Source: Lingula anatina
Taxonomy: Eukaryota > Brachiopoda > Lingulata > Lingulida > Lingulidae
Direction: 5' to 3'
Length of the DNA stretch: 64,000 nt
Assembly: GCF_001039355.2 (NCBI RefSeq)
Contig: NW_019775413.1
Location: 728,123-792,122 of the forward strand
The notes beneath the pieces are model-generated. The model saw only the letters and a program-made list of their open reading frames with translations. It searched no databases and was not told the origin of the DNA. The position numbers and the translations under genes are program-made. Of the stretch, positions 20,891 through 33,500 are shown piece by piece. The number at the start of each line of letters is the position of its first letter. Positions within the stretch are counted from its first letter, which is position 1.

Positions 20891-22720
20891 TAATTCATGG
20901 ATCACCACCAAATTCTTAAACTGTATTACATAGTTTCCGCCTGACAGTTGCATAAATTTTATTCAAAATCCACCAACAACTTTTTTATTATGTTGCTAAC
21001 AACAGACCTATACCTGATAAATGAAATTCAAAATCTATTTTGTTGCTTTGGCGGAAGTACATACATCTAGAATTAAGAAACATAATAAGGACTGTTGGTT
21101 TAAGACCTAATCAAATAATAAATGTTGTATCGATTCATACATTTTGAATAAATTAGAACTAAACTTGTATGGACAGTTAACCGTGTCAGAGCCACATTAT
21201 CAGAGCCACGCATTCATGCCTGCATGGCTATATAGAAAATGAAACATAACACTAAGCGTCCGAGCCTTGGCTGCACTGTCAATAGTGATGACGAACTAAA
21301 GCTTCAGAGTTCTTTTAAATGCTTCCGATAATAAAGATATGCGAAAGAGACTCGTTATTTTTTATATATAAAATCAAAATAGCCAGTAGACTCGTACACA
21401 GCTTTCAAGAGTGTGGACAGGTGCGTAGGCCTACATGTACGTCTTCACAATATTACATGTATATATATGCAAGCTGTGGCGATATCACCTCATTTACCGG
21501 CAGTGTCAATTCTTTGCGATTTTTATGTCTTGTTTGAAGGATGCATTAAGAGATTTTTGAAGTGATAAAATGAAAAGATTCCCTGCATTGTTTGACCGGT
21601 GTCACGTGTACGGTCCGTTCTGCGTGAACCATCCGTCCTGACCGATTGTACATTCAGCAGACGCGTGTATGAGCCGTTCCGTGAATGATCCGTTATTACT
21701 CACCTGTACTGTTATATTCGGCTAGTTCATTTCCTACCAAATTATACATTTACTATGATGGGGATAAAGTTCATGTGTTAATTGATAATTTTGATAGAGA
21801 ATCAGCGTCAAATTACAGCTTGATGCATGGATGAACCTACCATGGACAGGCCGTCGTTATTCAGCTGCTTGCTACCATTTTAGTACTGATTTTACTAGGT
21901 TAGTGTGTTGATATGGCCACCTGAGGGAAATCACAGTAGAGGTGAACATCTATAAGATATGAATACTTCTAAATATTATGTTTGAATTTGCAGTATGTTC
22001 TCAACAGCGCATGCTTATTAAAGACTAAGAATGTATTCATGACTCTATTGAGACGGACTGTACACGCCGGAAGTCTCTCAGATTTGCCTGCGCTTTGTGC
22101 GCATGAGCAGAACGGATTGTTCACGCTCCGAGCGGTACACGCCACACCGGTACCTACTGTGTATACAGGTAAAACTGACGCGCAGATCGTTCGTCGGTGA
22201 ACTGATTAAATCGTTTGGTACCTGATAAGGCATCAGGTATTACTTGTTCAATTGTTCGGTAAGGGGGGCGGCCACAACTACGACCTTTCCTCTGTAATTA
22301 AAACCTTCTGATTTTAAGTGTTAAATAGGTGAGACAGGAAATCTCGAGTCTTTCCCAGAAGATAATTAAAGTTTACCGTGTCTTACTCTAGTATATGTAA
22401 AAATTTAGGACAGGTAAAAATTGTCAGAATTTTGGTCTGACAAGTATGAAAATTTTGTCAAACTGAATCAAAACCGTCAGGCAAAAACAAAATTATAGCA
22501 AGAGGCCAAATTATTTGATTTTTAAATGTTTTCACGCATATTTTCATCGTTTTCAATCAAAGGCAATAAAATCATTCAAATAAAGTGTGAATTTTCCACA
22601 CATTTCATACTTTTCAACTATCTAAGATAGCTAAATATACGTAGGCCTACTTTAATACTAAGCATATTTGTATTACTTTACAAATACGTTGTTAGATTAT
22701 TTTTATTATCCATTTTGTCT
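20891..22720. other. Intergenic, mostly unassigned
   Basis: A block at 21060-21260 (ATAATAAGGACTGTTGG; TGTATCGATTCATA) recurs at 30760-30940. A GC-richer stretch at 21590-21720 and another at 22030-22210 share GTCCGTTCTG/CAGAACGGAT-like words in opposite orientation but no clear termini. No gene seen. Confidence 0.5.
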
Positions 22721-22739
22721 TTACCATACATGTATTATG

Positions 22740-23600
22740 TACGTGTAGCTTACAGAAAGGCTTTTCTGCATTTTTTTTTGCAAATACATGCCCACTGAAT
22801 TTTCCAATTCTCTTGTCATTGAGTTCAGAAATAAATAACTTTTTATTTTGCCGATAACGCGTTCAACAAGAGCCGATGTACTTTCTTCTTCGTATGTCTC
22901 TGTTGATCTTGATATAATTGTACAAATTAGTAATACGTATATGGGACTGGATACATAATAATAAAACATTTATGAACGTCTCACGTTAGAAAAAAATAGA
23001 ACCCACCCTACTAAGGGTTATGAGAGACTAAAACCTGTGATAGGCCTACTACATTTAAAATGATCACTTATCAATAAAACACACACAAAAAGGGTATTAC
23101 ATATAAAACTTTTCAAACCTTCTCTTTGTTGTTACACAAAAAGTCGTGTAAGTTCTTGAATTTTTTGTAAGTAGAATCCCCGTGTAAAACTTCACAACTT
23201 TTACTTTCTTTTTCCATAATCTCATGCTTGAAGTATTTTCTTTATTTTTAGGCCCCGGCCTATTCTTCAATTTTTTCTTCAGATCTTTATAATTTTTTTT
23301 CTCGCATTGTTTACTCCCGAGTTCTATTTGCCGATAGTTCGTTATATCCGTTGATTTACTAAGCATTTCTGTTTTTTATTAAAGCGCCGATGATCTCCTA
23401 ATATTATAGTTTCCTTCCCGCCTTCGAAATGTTCAGCGAAAACGTGGTGCCCTGCTTTTGATCCAAACCTGCTATATTTTTCTTTCTTTCTACCATATTT
23501 TTCATTCCAACGGGTTTGTTGGGAACTTATAAAACCTCATGTGTCGATTTCGCTTACTGTTATTGTAGCAGCGGGACAAAAAGCGCGTAAACCCAGCCAT
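22740..23600 (-). pseudogene. Remnant of a THAP-domain DDE transposon
   Basis: From an ATG at 23600 the minus strand reads a THAP-like zinc-finger start: SRCYNNSKRNRHMRFYKFP, then after a one-base frame slip RWNEKYGRKKEKYSRF and HHVFAEHFEGGKETI. The Cys, the FYKFP block, Arg/Trp and the EHFEGG block follow THAP order, with the second Cys pair degraded. Around 22870-22820 the same strand has ALVERVIGKIKSYLFLN, similar to the C-terminal ERxIGRxK block of DDE-4 transposases. THAP plus such a transposase is the make-up of ISL2EU-type elements; the catalytic middle is missing. Multiple stops make it inactive. Confidence 0.55.
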
Positions 23601-24402
23601 GGTTTTTAGCACCGCTGGAAGTGTTTCGACGTAGCAAGGCTCCCCTACCCACAATGCAATTTCATTTCCGGAAAAGATGAAAAAGGTTAATTGGAGGGTT
23701 CAGTGGCCCTCAACTCTTCTGTACCTTCATTCGTGAGAATATCGAACGCAATCTCGCTGGGTTACAGTTTATCTCAGGTAAAAATCTGCCCGAGTGTTAT
23801 TTTCAAAGAGCAGCTCCCGCAACCCTGGGGGCACTAGATAAAATCTGGACTCCAGGTTTAAAAAGGAGCAAGAGAATCAAAGGAAGAATTTTTCCTGTAA
23901 AACTTCAAAGAATTTTGACACGGGCTTGACCCAGCTTACCCCTCCAAACTAACACGGTGACATGGGCAATTTTTAAAACAAATAATTAAACTTACGTGTA
24001 TCAGAGCTCTGTCATGTCGTACAATTGGTTGTTTTTGGGAGGCATGCATCCACATGTAAGGTGAATGAAACCGTATATGTTAGTTCAACTCAGAGGTGGA
24101 TTCAGTGTTATTCGAAGGGGGTTCCACATATGCAAAGCTAGCCTCCTTTTAAATAAATATACCGTTCTGGGTAATAAGAATATTGAAACTTTTTTAATTG
24201 CGAGAATATTTCTGACTAAATGATGATGTAATTATTAATGGAAATTAAGCTGCGATGTGTGGTACATATGCTGTAATTACGCTGTCCTTCATCTCTTGCG
24301 TTAGTCTATTTTTTGCTGGGAATTTTAAAAATCTGTGCGTACAATTTTTAAAGTTCTGGTTACGCCCCTGACATCTATTCTTCCCCTGGTATTTCCCACT
24401 AA
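23601..24402. other. Intergenic, no gene seen
   Basis: No recognisable coding exon, RNA gene or repeat boundary. Base composition is close to the surroundings. Confidence 0.5.
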
Positions 24403-25770
24403 AGTATCAGCGTCATCATACATTAAAACTGAGAGTCGCACTGATAAGACCATTTTAACCGTTGATATAACACTTACCTCGTTTTACTAACTGGAGTCAG
24501 AATGGATAATGAGACTTCTCATAACAAGACTGCTTTATATAACACACATCCAGTACTTATCATACCATCCTTTGTGATACATACTGTATGGAAGTGGCAC
24601 GCGACAAACCAACCAATCACAACCGTGCTCAATTGAATATTTCTGTTTATTAATAGCCCTATTACCATAGTCCCATCTCACTCCCATCATGTCTGTCTCA
24701 TTGTCAAACACAAATAATTAATCAGGCTTCATGAAGTAAGGAGAAGATCCTTGGTTTAAACATCATCAAACATATGATCCCATTGCAGAGACACAGAATC
24801 TAGCCACCCTTCTGTATCATTATCTTCAAATATTCTGATAGAAATCCTTCGGCGATTTTGTTCAAACAATTCATTTTCTACACAATATTGATGGTATACT
24901 CTATTACCTCATATTCACAAACATGTGGCGGGGAGGGGTTTGGGGGGGGGGGGGGGGGGCAGAAAATGACTTTGAATACACAAACAATTTATCATCAGGG
25001 AAGTCATTTATCCCTTTTAACGTTTAACTCATCGGAGAATCGTTAGAGAAAGTTTAACTTTTTCCCATTCTTCGCAACATCAAAGCTTATTGATCCCCTA
25101 ACCAGTCCATATCGATCCGCCATTTTGGATCTCCATGGTCCGCCATTTTATATCTCCATGGCCACTGTAGCAGCGTGATTTGTCATCAGTGCGTATTTAA
25201 AATACATGTAGTCTACATCTACTTTGGTCAAAAAATAACAGTTAATGTTGAGACATTATTTTCATTGCTATCCCTTGGAAACTTCTGTTCCTGTTTTTGT
25301 GAATACAGTAACACTTGTCAGCCACGTATATGTTAAACAGCAAAACGATCATACAGGTATTTGTAAATAGATTTATATTTTATAATAGATCTGTACACAG
25401 CTACCAGCATATTTTTTGATCTCCAGAAATAAATGAAAATAAAGATAAATGATGCAATGAATAGTATCTTACTTCGTAAAACATATTGGTTCATTCAAAC
25501 AACAAAACAACTCTATACAGGCCTACTCCAAACGCAAGCAATAAAAAGCATAAAGGCACAAATTCATAAAATGCAACCAAAATTATAACAAAAAGCTGAA
25601 TGTATGACTCATTTTTTCTGATTGCCATGAAATGTGTTGAAAACGGTTGGTAAATATTTTAAAGATAATTTAAATAGCTTATCAATTAATTAATGTCAGG
25701 TGGCTATCGAATATTAATAAATCATCCAATCGGCATTTATTAGTCAATTAATTAATCAATTAAGTACCAG
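24403..25770. repeat. Composite dispersed repeat (block Q plus block R), copy 2
   Basis: Collinear with 31103-32350 over the whole length. Shared words include AAAACTGAGAGTC, GGATAATGAGACTTCTCA, GGCACGCGACAAACCAACCA, CCATATCGATCCGCCATTTT and AATGATGCAATGAATAG. The copies differ by many substitutions and indels, so they are old. A run of about 18 G lies at 24940-24958. No transposase or terminal repeats recognised. Confidence 0.7.
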
Positions 25771-27429
25771 TCTCTGTAACGTTCAGAATAGGGTGGCACA
25801 TGAACCTCTCAGATTTTGATGAAAATTGGTGTATTTGTTCATTATAGCCCCAAACCAACATAATGGATATTGGTTTGTTTGAATCACCCTCGGTTGCCAT
25901 GGTAACAGCACTTGATGGCGGAATACAGATAGCAAAATTTCAATTTCAGCTATATTTGAGCTAAAAAACCATAAATGTGGATAAATAAACATTTTTTTAT
26001 TTTCAGACATTGTTAAATAGCATATCCTATTTAAACTAAAAACATATAAATAAATGTTTTTGGTGGCCTTTAAAAATTAGAAAAATAACTTTGAAAATGG
26101 GGAATTTTCAAAAATTCCAATTTTTGCTAAAATGCCCAAATTTGCAAATTTCAAATACACTTTTCATAGACTGGCCAAAGCCATCTATTATCACCATACA
26201 TTACATAAGGAAGGACATGTACTGTCCTTTTATAATCAAAAATAAAATTTTTTTCAAACACATTTTTCAAAAAATTATTCTAATTTTAAAATTATTTATC
26301 TAAGATGGCGGCAATCAAATGGCAAAATGTCCCTATTTCTGCTTTAAACTAAACAAGCATGGATAAAAACACACATTTCATTTTTGTATCCTGGTAAATA
26401 TTATATCTTTATTTAGTCAGAAGCATATTACTTAATATTTTCAACAGTCCTAAAAATTAGAAAAAAAAAACTCTTAAAATGACAGATTTCCAAAATTTCA
26501 AATTTTAGCTAAAATGCCCAAATTTTGCCATTTTCAAATACATTTTTCATAGACTGGCCAAAGCCACCTAATATTGTCATACATTATAAGTGAATGTTTT
26601 GAGTTATTTTTTTAAAATCTTTTTTCAAACATAAAAAAATATATGCAAATTTTAAAATTCACAATCCAAGATGGCGTCAACCAAATAGCAAATTTTCCAT
26701 ATTTCCCTATTTCTGCTTTAAAAATGGATCAAAATACAAATCTTGTACTTGTGTCCTGCTAAATAACTTGATTTATAGTCAAAAGCACACAGGTAAATAT
26801 TTTTGTTATTTAAAAAACTTTAAAATGATGAATTTTCACAATGGGACAAAGGGTGTTAATCTTTCAGGTTCCAATATTTGAGAAATATCTCCTGTCAGTC
26901 TCAGCTTCAGTTTCAATCTCTTGTGGACTTTCTACCACTGTCCAGGAAAAAAAATCCCTTATTCATAAACTACTATCTATAATGTGCGTGGATTTAGCAG
27001 TGCCCACCCCAGATAAGTTAACATTTTTATTTGATTCTTTTAATTGTATATGAATATATTTTAAACAATCACAGTGAAATAAAACTTGTATTTAGTCTTT
27101 CCCATTTGAAAGAAAATGAGGCATCTTCTCTGCATAGTAGTAAATTATATGACTATTTATTATGGTGTTCAGCATTTCTGTCACAAACTTAAAATACCAA
27201 TATATATTTTCCCTCAATATAGACGTAACACATTCCAGCTGCAAATACAACACTATTTTAAAATCATTGTTTTGCAAATGATGAGGGGGGGGGGGGGGGA
27301 GAGCTTTTAAAAACGCATGTTAAGATACTTCATAGTATATTACCACTTCATAGGATAAGAATTACTACTTCATGATAGAAGGCGACTTCATTGGTTAAAA
27401 AATACGGACCCTTAGAAGACTTCATAGTA
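25771..27429. repeat. Diverged tandem repeat, unit about 380 bases, and flanking AT-rich sequence
   Basis: The phrase AGACTGGCCAAAGCCA occurs at about 26169 and 26553, and CCCTATTTCTGCTTTAAA at about 26328 and 26704, giving a period near 380. Each unit also carries a CAAGATGGCG-like word and an AAAATGCCCAAATTT word. A partial third unit precedes them from about 25930. From 27310 to 27429 a short ACTTCAT-rich array is found, into which the next element has inserted. Confidence 0.65.
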
Positions 27430-28910
27430 CAGACTTGACATTTAATATGGAATATTTTTCCAAATGATAAATCATCAGTTTTTTTCTTGTTTTGGTGACT
27501 GATAAATGAAAATAAGGATTACAGTCGTGCTTTAATAACTTTTAATAATCTCTTTATTGTCATTTTGACATCAGTTCATCAATTGACTCCGCCAGTGAAG
27601 CAAACAAAAATACATTGCCTATTCTAAGTCATACGACAACCATTGAAAACGATATTTTAGATCTCCATATTTTCCAAACTATTGTCTTTAAAAGAGTTAC
27701 ACGCCCCACAAAGGACCCTCATATCAGTGTCTAGTCACAGCAACATTTGTTGTTATGCCTGACCTCATCTGGCCGCTACCAGAGCTTTCAAGCGGCAAGC
27801 AATTCCTTGGGATAGGTTTTTAGAGTTTAATCTGGAATTAAATTTCAGGCAACAGTCAAAACTTCTTCAATTTGGTTCAGTTTTTGTTGTAGGACATGTA
27901 GGCCGTTGATTTGACGAGTAATGACCCACCCATATATTGTCTATGTGGTTCAAAAATGGCGATTTTGATGACCAAGGTATCTGCTAATTCCCTTGGTTCT
28001 GTAAGTTATCTGCTATTAAAAGTGCTCTGTGTGAACCGGCAATCTCACCGTGCAACCTAAAACTGTTCCTAAGGTGCCCAGTATCAAATGATACCACATT
28101 GGTCCCCAGATTATTCCTTTATTTAATCTGGTTCAGGTTTTCGTCGATGACTACCATTGGTGCTTTGGCACCAATGTGGTATCTACTCCAAATACTGGTG
28201 CTGTCAATGACCCTAGTTACTTTAGAAGCAGCACACGCTTCGTCGAAGGCCTCTTCAGGATGTTTATATACTCTGTTTTGACCAATTGGGCAGTACGGGT
28301 GAAATCTGACCTCAATAAAGAAATCCACGCAGTTTCAGTGTTCTACCCAGAAACGGTCATGGCCACCAATTCATTAGAGAAACAGACAACGCTGTTTTGC
28401 TGTTTACAGTGGCTTACTCAGAGGTCGTCTTGTATCCTAACCTACTGAAACCAGTATGGTGTCCGTTAAATGCCTTGAAAAACGCGTTTTGCTGACAATT
28501 TGCCCCTCATTCTAAACTGTCTTTTTCGCTCCATTCTGGCACAGATCAACAATTTTGTATAACGCTGCTTAACTCATTTTACCCACTGCAAAACCGACCG
28601 CTTGCATGCAAAATTGCAAATTCTTAGATGCAGCAGTTGCCGACATATGAATAATTTTTTAGTAGAACCATGGTTCGCCAAACCCAAGCTTTGACCAGCC
28701 CAAAGGAGCACTACCCAATTAAATTACTGCATGTCACACAATGTAGCAGTGCAACAGACATAGTAGTCAGTTAATTGGTAACGACACACCTGACTAGACA
28801 CTTCTCCAGTCCGATATCTTATAGGAGATCTTAGTTTTTTGAAAAAAGAACGCATTTTTACCAAGGTATACCTTTCAAAATGAAATATTCCATATTAAAT
28901 GTCAAGTCTG
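27430..28910 (-). mobile_element. Tc1/mariner element with intact ends and decayed transposase
   Basis: Perfect-looking terminal inverted repeats of about 28 bases (left CAGACTTGACATTTAATATG, right its complement ending GTCAAGTCTG) are flanked by TA on both sides, the Tc1/mariner target duplication. Length 1,481 bases. The minus strand gives transposase fragments: QNRVYKHPEEAFDEACAA, HIGAKAPMVVIDENLN, and farther on IPWSSKSPFLNHIDNIW, which match the Tc1 blocks around the second Asp and the PDLNPIEHxW block. Frames are broken by stops, so it is not autonomous. A fragment of the same family lies at 37579-37775. Confidence 0.82.
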
Positions 28911-29979
28911 TATATTACCACTTCATGGGACATTGTATCCAAACATGTTTCAGTTCTGTTTGGATGTGGAAATTAGGCGAAGAGTCTATATGATGTTTCA
29001 TTCTAGACCATGATTTCGAGAGTGACGCGTGTATTTGCAATGGGGTGTGTGTGGGGGGGGGGGGGGGGGGGTGGGGGGCGGAGTAACATTACTCTCTCAC
29101 ATGATAGTGCGTATTATATCCCGTTGGAGTTGAATGAAGCTGTTATTTTCAGATGTTCTCGTAGATACCCGTGAGATTTACTCAATAAATAATTTACTTT
29201 ATTTCAAGAGCTCCGGTCCTGTGACGAAAAGCATAAAGCAAGTTTTTTGTTTTACCCATTTAGTTTTGAGATTTTTCAGATTTCAGGACGATTAAAAATG
29301 ACAATATTTGGACGTTGAATCATGGTCTAAGGCACTGCATGTATAAGACAAACGAAGTCTATCAATAAACACATTGCCTGCCTTTAAACTAGGACATAAA
29401 GCTGACCATGTGTGATTTGATTGACGGCACAGGTTTATAGATGTGGCTAGTACACAGTAGCAAGGATGTACATGTATGTCTTTCCATTGTAGGTAGATAA
29501 CTCTACTAGGCATAGAGGTTTTAATTTTGCTCCACACTAGGTGTACATTAATATGTTTAACAAACCGTCTATTCCTTTATTCGTGCTAAAGTAGTAAGTA
29601 TTTCTTATGCAATTATGACATAAATGTTATGACTTGCAATAACAAGCTATCATAATAAGCTTTTCTATTGATATGAAGCATAATATTTCGAGAATGTCTC
29701 GGTCGTTTAAAAAGATAGACCCCCCTGGCCTATATACTTAATGAAAACGTTTAAGGTCGCAAAGTCTGAAATCTGAATTATTTGAAACGGTCAACTGTCC
29801 AGTTACATGTAGATGTCGGGGAGAAAGAAATGCTGGGGATTCATAAAGCTGGTGTAAAGCCGCATTTTGTAACCGGCTCCAAAATGCGTTCAGTTGCAAA
29901 ATGCGGCTTACAAATAGAGCGGAGTTTTTGCAGATGGACGCATTTTGCAACTGCTTTGGTAAGAAAAGAACAGATTATG
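28911..29979. other. Intergenic, no gene seen
   Basis: Contains a G-run region at 29048-29078 (near-continuous G with single T interruptions) that could form a quadruplex. A block around 29860-29950 repeats AAAATGCG/CGCATTTTG words in both orientations. No exon recognised. Confidence 0.5.
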
Positions 29980-31102
29980 TTGAAGCATTACTATCACTAC
30001 TTTTCCGCTGGAAATTTGGTTCTTGTGAATCTTATAATGCTTGTCAGCTACGAGTTCAACAGCGAAACGTTGATAATTGTAAGTAGATATTTTATATGAT
30101 GCCTGCATATTTTGTTGATATCCAGAAATAAATAAAAATAAATGATGCAAAGAAAAGTATCTTACCTCGAAATACATCTTGGTTCATTTAAACAACAAAA
30201 CAACGTTATACTCCAAACGCAAGCAGTAAAAAGCACAAAGCTACAGATTCATAAAAAGCAACCAAAATTATATTAAAAAGCTGAGTTGAAGGCTTGTCGC
30301 ACCGTCTACAGGAGATAATTGCAGTACGCTGTAGACGCACACGCTGTTAGGCACGTGATATTTAACGAGGACACCCTAATGCTAATTGTGTGTGGATTTG
30401 GAGACATTTGATGGCGTCTTTTCAATTTAATAGACATTTCTTTACAAGTCACAGTTCACAGTGAAACAGTGGATTTGAGGGGGTACCTCTTATACATTTT
30501 ACTAAATGGCATCAAATGTGTATATTTTCACCACTATTTTGTATTTTTTAACCATTAATCATTTTAGACACGGTATCCGTAATAAAAAGCACTATTTCTA
30601 ACAATTTACAGCTGTGAGGTGATCATTTGCAAATAAAAGTACATGGAAATGGGCCCCGGGGGTGGGACAACCTTTTTGACTAATGTTGTATGTCAGATTG
30701 TCAGCTTTATTTTCAGCATAGTCTACAGTTTGGTTTTACCTACCAAGTTGCACTTTAAGGAACATAATAAGGATGTTGGTTTAAAACCAAATCAAACAAT
30801 AAATACTGTATCGATTCATATCGATTCATATTGAATAAATGAAAATAAACATGTATGGACAGTGAACCCTGTCTCATTTTATTTACGTACAGGGTTAAAA
30901 TTAGCATAGGCAGGCATCCATGACTGGCTATATAGATAATAAAATGTTGACTCTTCTCCTGGTGTTTCACGATAAGGTATCACCATATACATGAAATTCT
31001 CAAACACAAGCCTCAATTTTTTTCATACCGTTAGCTTACGGCCAACCTGGTATATCCAACCTATGTATATCCAACAACCAAGCTAATGAACATTTTTGCT
31101 CA
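29980..31102. repeat. Dispersed repeat R copy 3 and repeat P block
   Basis: 29980-30290 is a diverged copy of repeat R (ATCCAGAAATAAATAAA, AATGATGCAAAG, ATCTTACCTCG). 30760-30940 matches 21060-21260. Between these I see no gene. Confidence 0.55.
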
Positions 31103-32480
31103 AGGTATCACCATCATTATTCATTAAAACTGAGAGTCACACTGATGACAGCATTTTAACCGTTAAAGTAAGATACACTTTGGCCTACCTCGTTTCAATA
31201 ACTGGAGTCAGATCGGATAATGAGACTTCTCAGAGCAAGTCTGCTTCATCACACTTCCAGCACTTATCGTACCATTCTTCGTACTATACGTGGCACGCGA
31301 CAAACCAACCAATCACAATTGTGCTTATTCATATATCTCTTTATGCATAGCCTTATTACCCTTCTCAAACCCCCCCCCCCCCCTCCATCATGTCTGTCTC
31401 ATCGTAAAACACAAATAATTAGCCAGGCTTCATGAAGCTATGTGAAAGCTAGCCCCCCCCCCTTCTGTATCACGCACTTCAAATATTCTGATGGGAATCC
31501 ATTGGCGTTGTCTATTGGTAACGATTGAGTTTAAACCTTTCATTTCTCACACAATATTGAAACTATATTCTATTACCTCATAATAACAAACATACGGTAG
31601 GGGAAGGTGGGGGGCAGAGAATGAGATTGAATACTACAGCAACTTATCATCAGGGCGGAACGTTGCAATGTCAATTATCCCTTTTAACTCATCAGGGAAT
31701 CGTTAGGAAAAGTTTAACATTTTCCAATTCTTCACAACACTGAAGCTTATTGACCCCTTAACCAGTCCATATCGATCCGCCATTTTGGATCATCATGGCC
31801 ACAGCACTAGCTTGATAAATCCTCAGTGCGTATTTGCAATACAATTGCTTTGGTCAAAAAGAACGGTTTATGTTGAAACATTTTTTTCATTACTATTCCT
31901 TGGAAACTTATGTTCTTGTGAAATAGCGAAACGTTCGTAATTATAAATAGATTTATATTTCATTATAGATCTGTACACAGCTACCAGCATATTTCTTTGA
32001 TCTCCAGAAATAAATGAAAATAAAAAAATAAATGATGCAATGAATAGTATCTTACTTCGTAAAACATAATTCAAACAACAAAACAACGCTATATTCCAAA
32101 CACAAGCATTAAAACCACAAAGGGACAATTTCATAAAATGCAACCAAAATTATAATAAAAAGCTGAATGTAATACTTATTTTTCTGATTGCCATAAAATG
32201 TGGTGAAAATGGTTAATAAATATTTTTCTAAAAAAAATTAATAACTTATCAATTAATTTATATCGCGTGACTATTGAGTATTAATCAATGATCCAATTGG
32301 CATTAATAAGTCAATTAATTGATTAATTGGTTTGTTAATTAATGTATTCATTTATGAAAGTTTCGGTACCAAATTCCAGCCCATTTATGAGCTAACATAC
32401 CACATATATCTTTAAAAAATTCAAAGTCCCTGCACAGTTTTGCATCATGTTGCTAAAATACAAGATGGCTATATTAAATA
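31103..32480. repeat. Composite dispersed repeat (Q plus R), copy 4
   Basis: Collinear with 24403-25770. It continues a little farther, to a GTTGCTAAAATACAAGATGGC end that is also present near 54535 and, diverged, near 20860. A C run lies at 31370-31383. Confidence 0.7.
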
Positions 32481-32539
32481 ACATATTAAATGATATAGAC
32501 CTCGAATATCCCTTGAAAACGAACGCCAGAATGACGATT

Positions 32540-33063
32540 TGGAGCCAGTGAAAGCAAGCTGTTTGTTATGCCGTACTATATACCCAGTGGTTTATACATT
32601 AAACCATTGTCATACTGCGCTTGACACATTTTGGTTACCTTTAGCAGCGTCAGTCACAGGCACATGCAGTTGGTTGCTGTTGTGGACATGCACAGTAAAG
32701 TCGCATCTAACACAATACTGCACGTGGGACATGACACTAATGAGTTGATCTGGGCCCCGTATCTCGAAAGCCTCGCGCATTGCGACCGAGCTCAAGCATC
32801 TCGATTCCATAACTCGCCCATACTCGCCCCACTGCAGCCTCTGTGTGATATCGCTATTCGCAATACGCATTGCTATCGAGTAACGGGGCCTTGGTCTACC
32901 CACGGCTTTATTGCTCAATTCCTTTCATAAGAAACTCCAGATCCGACTGCTATCATGCAGCACTATCAAATATTTCACTCTTAACCTCTGAGCTAGTTCT
33001 GAGTGTCAAGAGGGAAGACTTCCGCTTCGGAGGCAGAGGCTCTGATCACAAGGCCATCCGGTA
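32540..33063 (-). repeat. tRNA-derived SINE-like repeat, copy 1
   Basis: Read on the minus strand, the head at 33063-33020 is GGATGGCCTTGTGATCAGAG then CCTCTGCCTCCGAAGCGG, like the D-arm/anticodon half of a tRNA with an RNA polymerase III A box. The body is shared with 54678-55720. Low-similarity head copies recur at 60210-60295. Confidence 0.55.
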
Positions 33064-33213
33064 GGGTCGGATGACCATCTATGATATGCGCATATCGTAT
33101 GAATAATCAAGTGAAGGTGATTCCAGCTTATATAAATTGGATTTTTATGTATTTTACATTGCTTTGTTTGTTTGTTTTTTTTTCATGTTGTTCTTGTTTA
33201 CAAAAATGAAATA

Positions 33214-33500
33214 GCCCCGCAAGAAAACGCAGTAGATACTCCAGCGCAGTAGACTACTGCAATCATACTGCAAACATGCTTCAAATCTGCTTCGATGTGG
33301 GAGCTAATTAGCATATTTGAAACATGCTTCTATCATGCTGCTAATCTACTGCATTAATGCTTCTCTCTGTACAAACCTATGTACTTTTTGGAGTAGAATT
33401 GCAGTAGGCTATGCTGCATTTCTACTGCAAATATGCTCCACACCACTACTGCGTTAATGCTTTTTTGCTACTTCGATACTACTGCATTTTCGTGCGGGGC
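33214..33500 (-). mobile_element. MITE-1, copy 2, upstream of P450 copy A
   Basis: 287 bases, termini GCCCCGCAAGAAAACGCAG and ...CTGCATTTTCGTGCGGGGC (inverted). It lies in the opposite orientation to the copy at 9266-9550. The corresponding place upstream of P450 copy D (about 55840) lacks it (GAAATGCCGCATTATTC), so the insertion post-dates the duplication or was lost there. Confidence 0.78.

Noticed and set aside
33020-33063. A genuine tRNA gene
   Set aside because: Only the D-arm/anticodon half resembles a tRNA; acceptor and T arms do not fold, and the same head occurs in repeats elsewhere.
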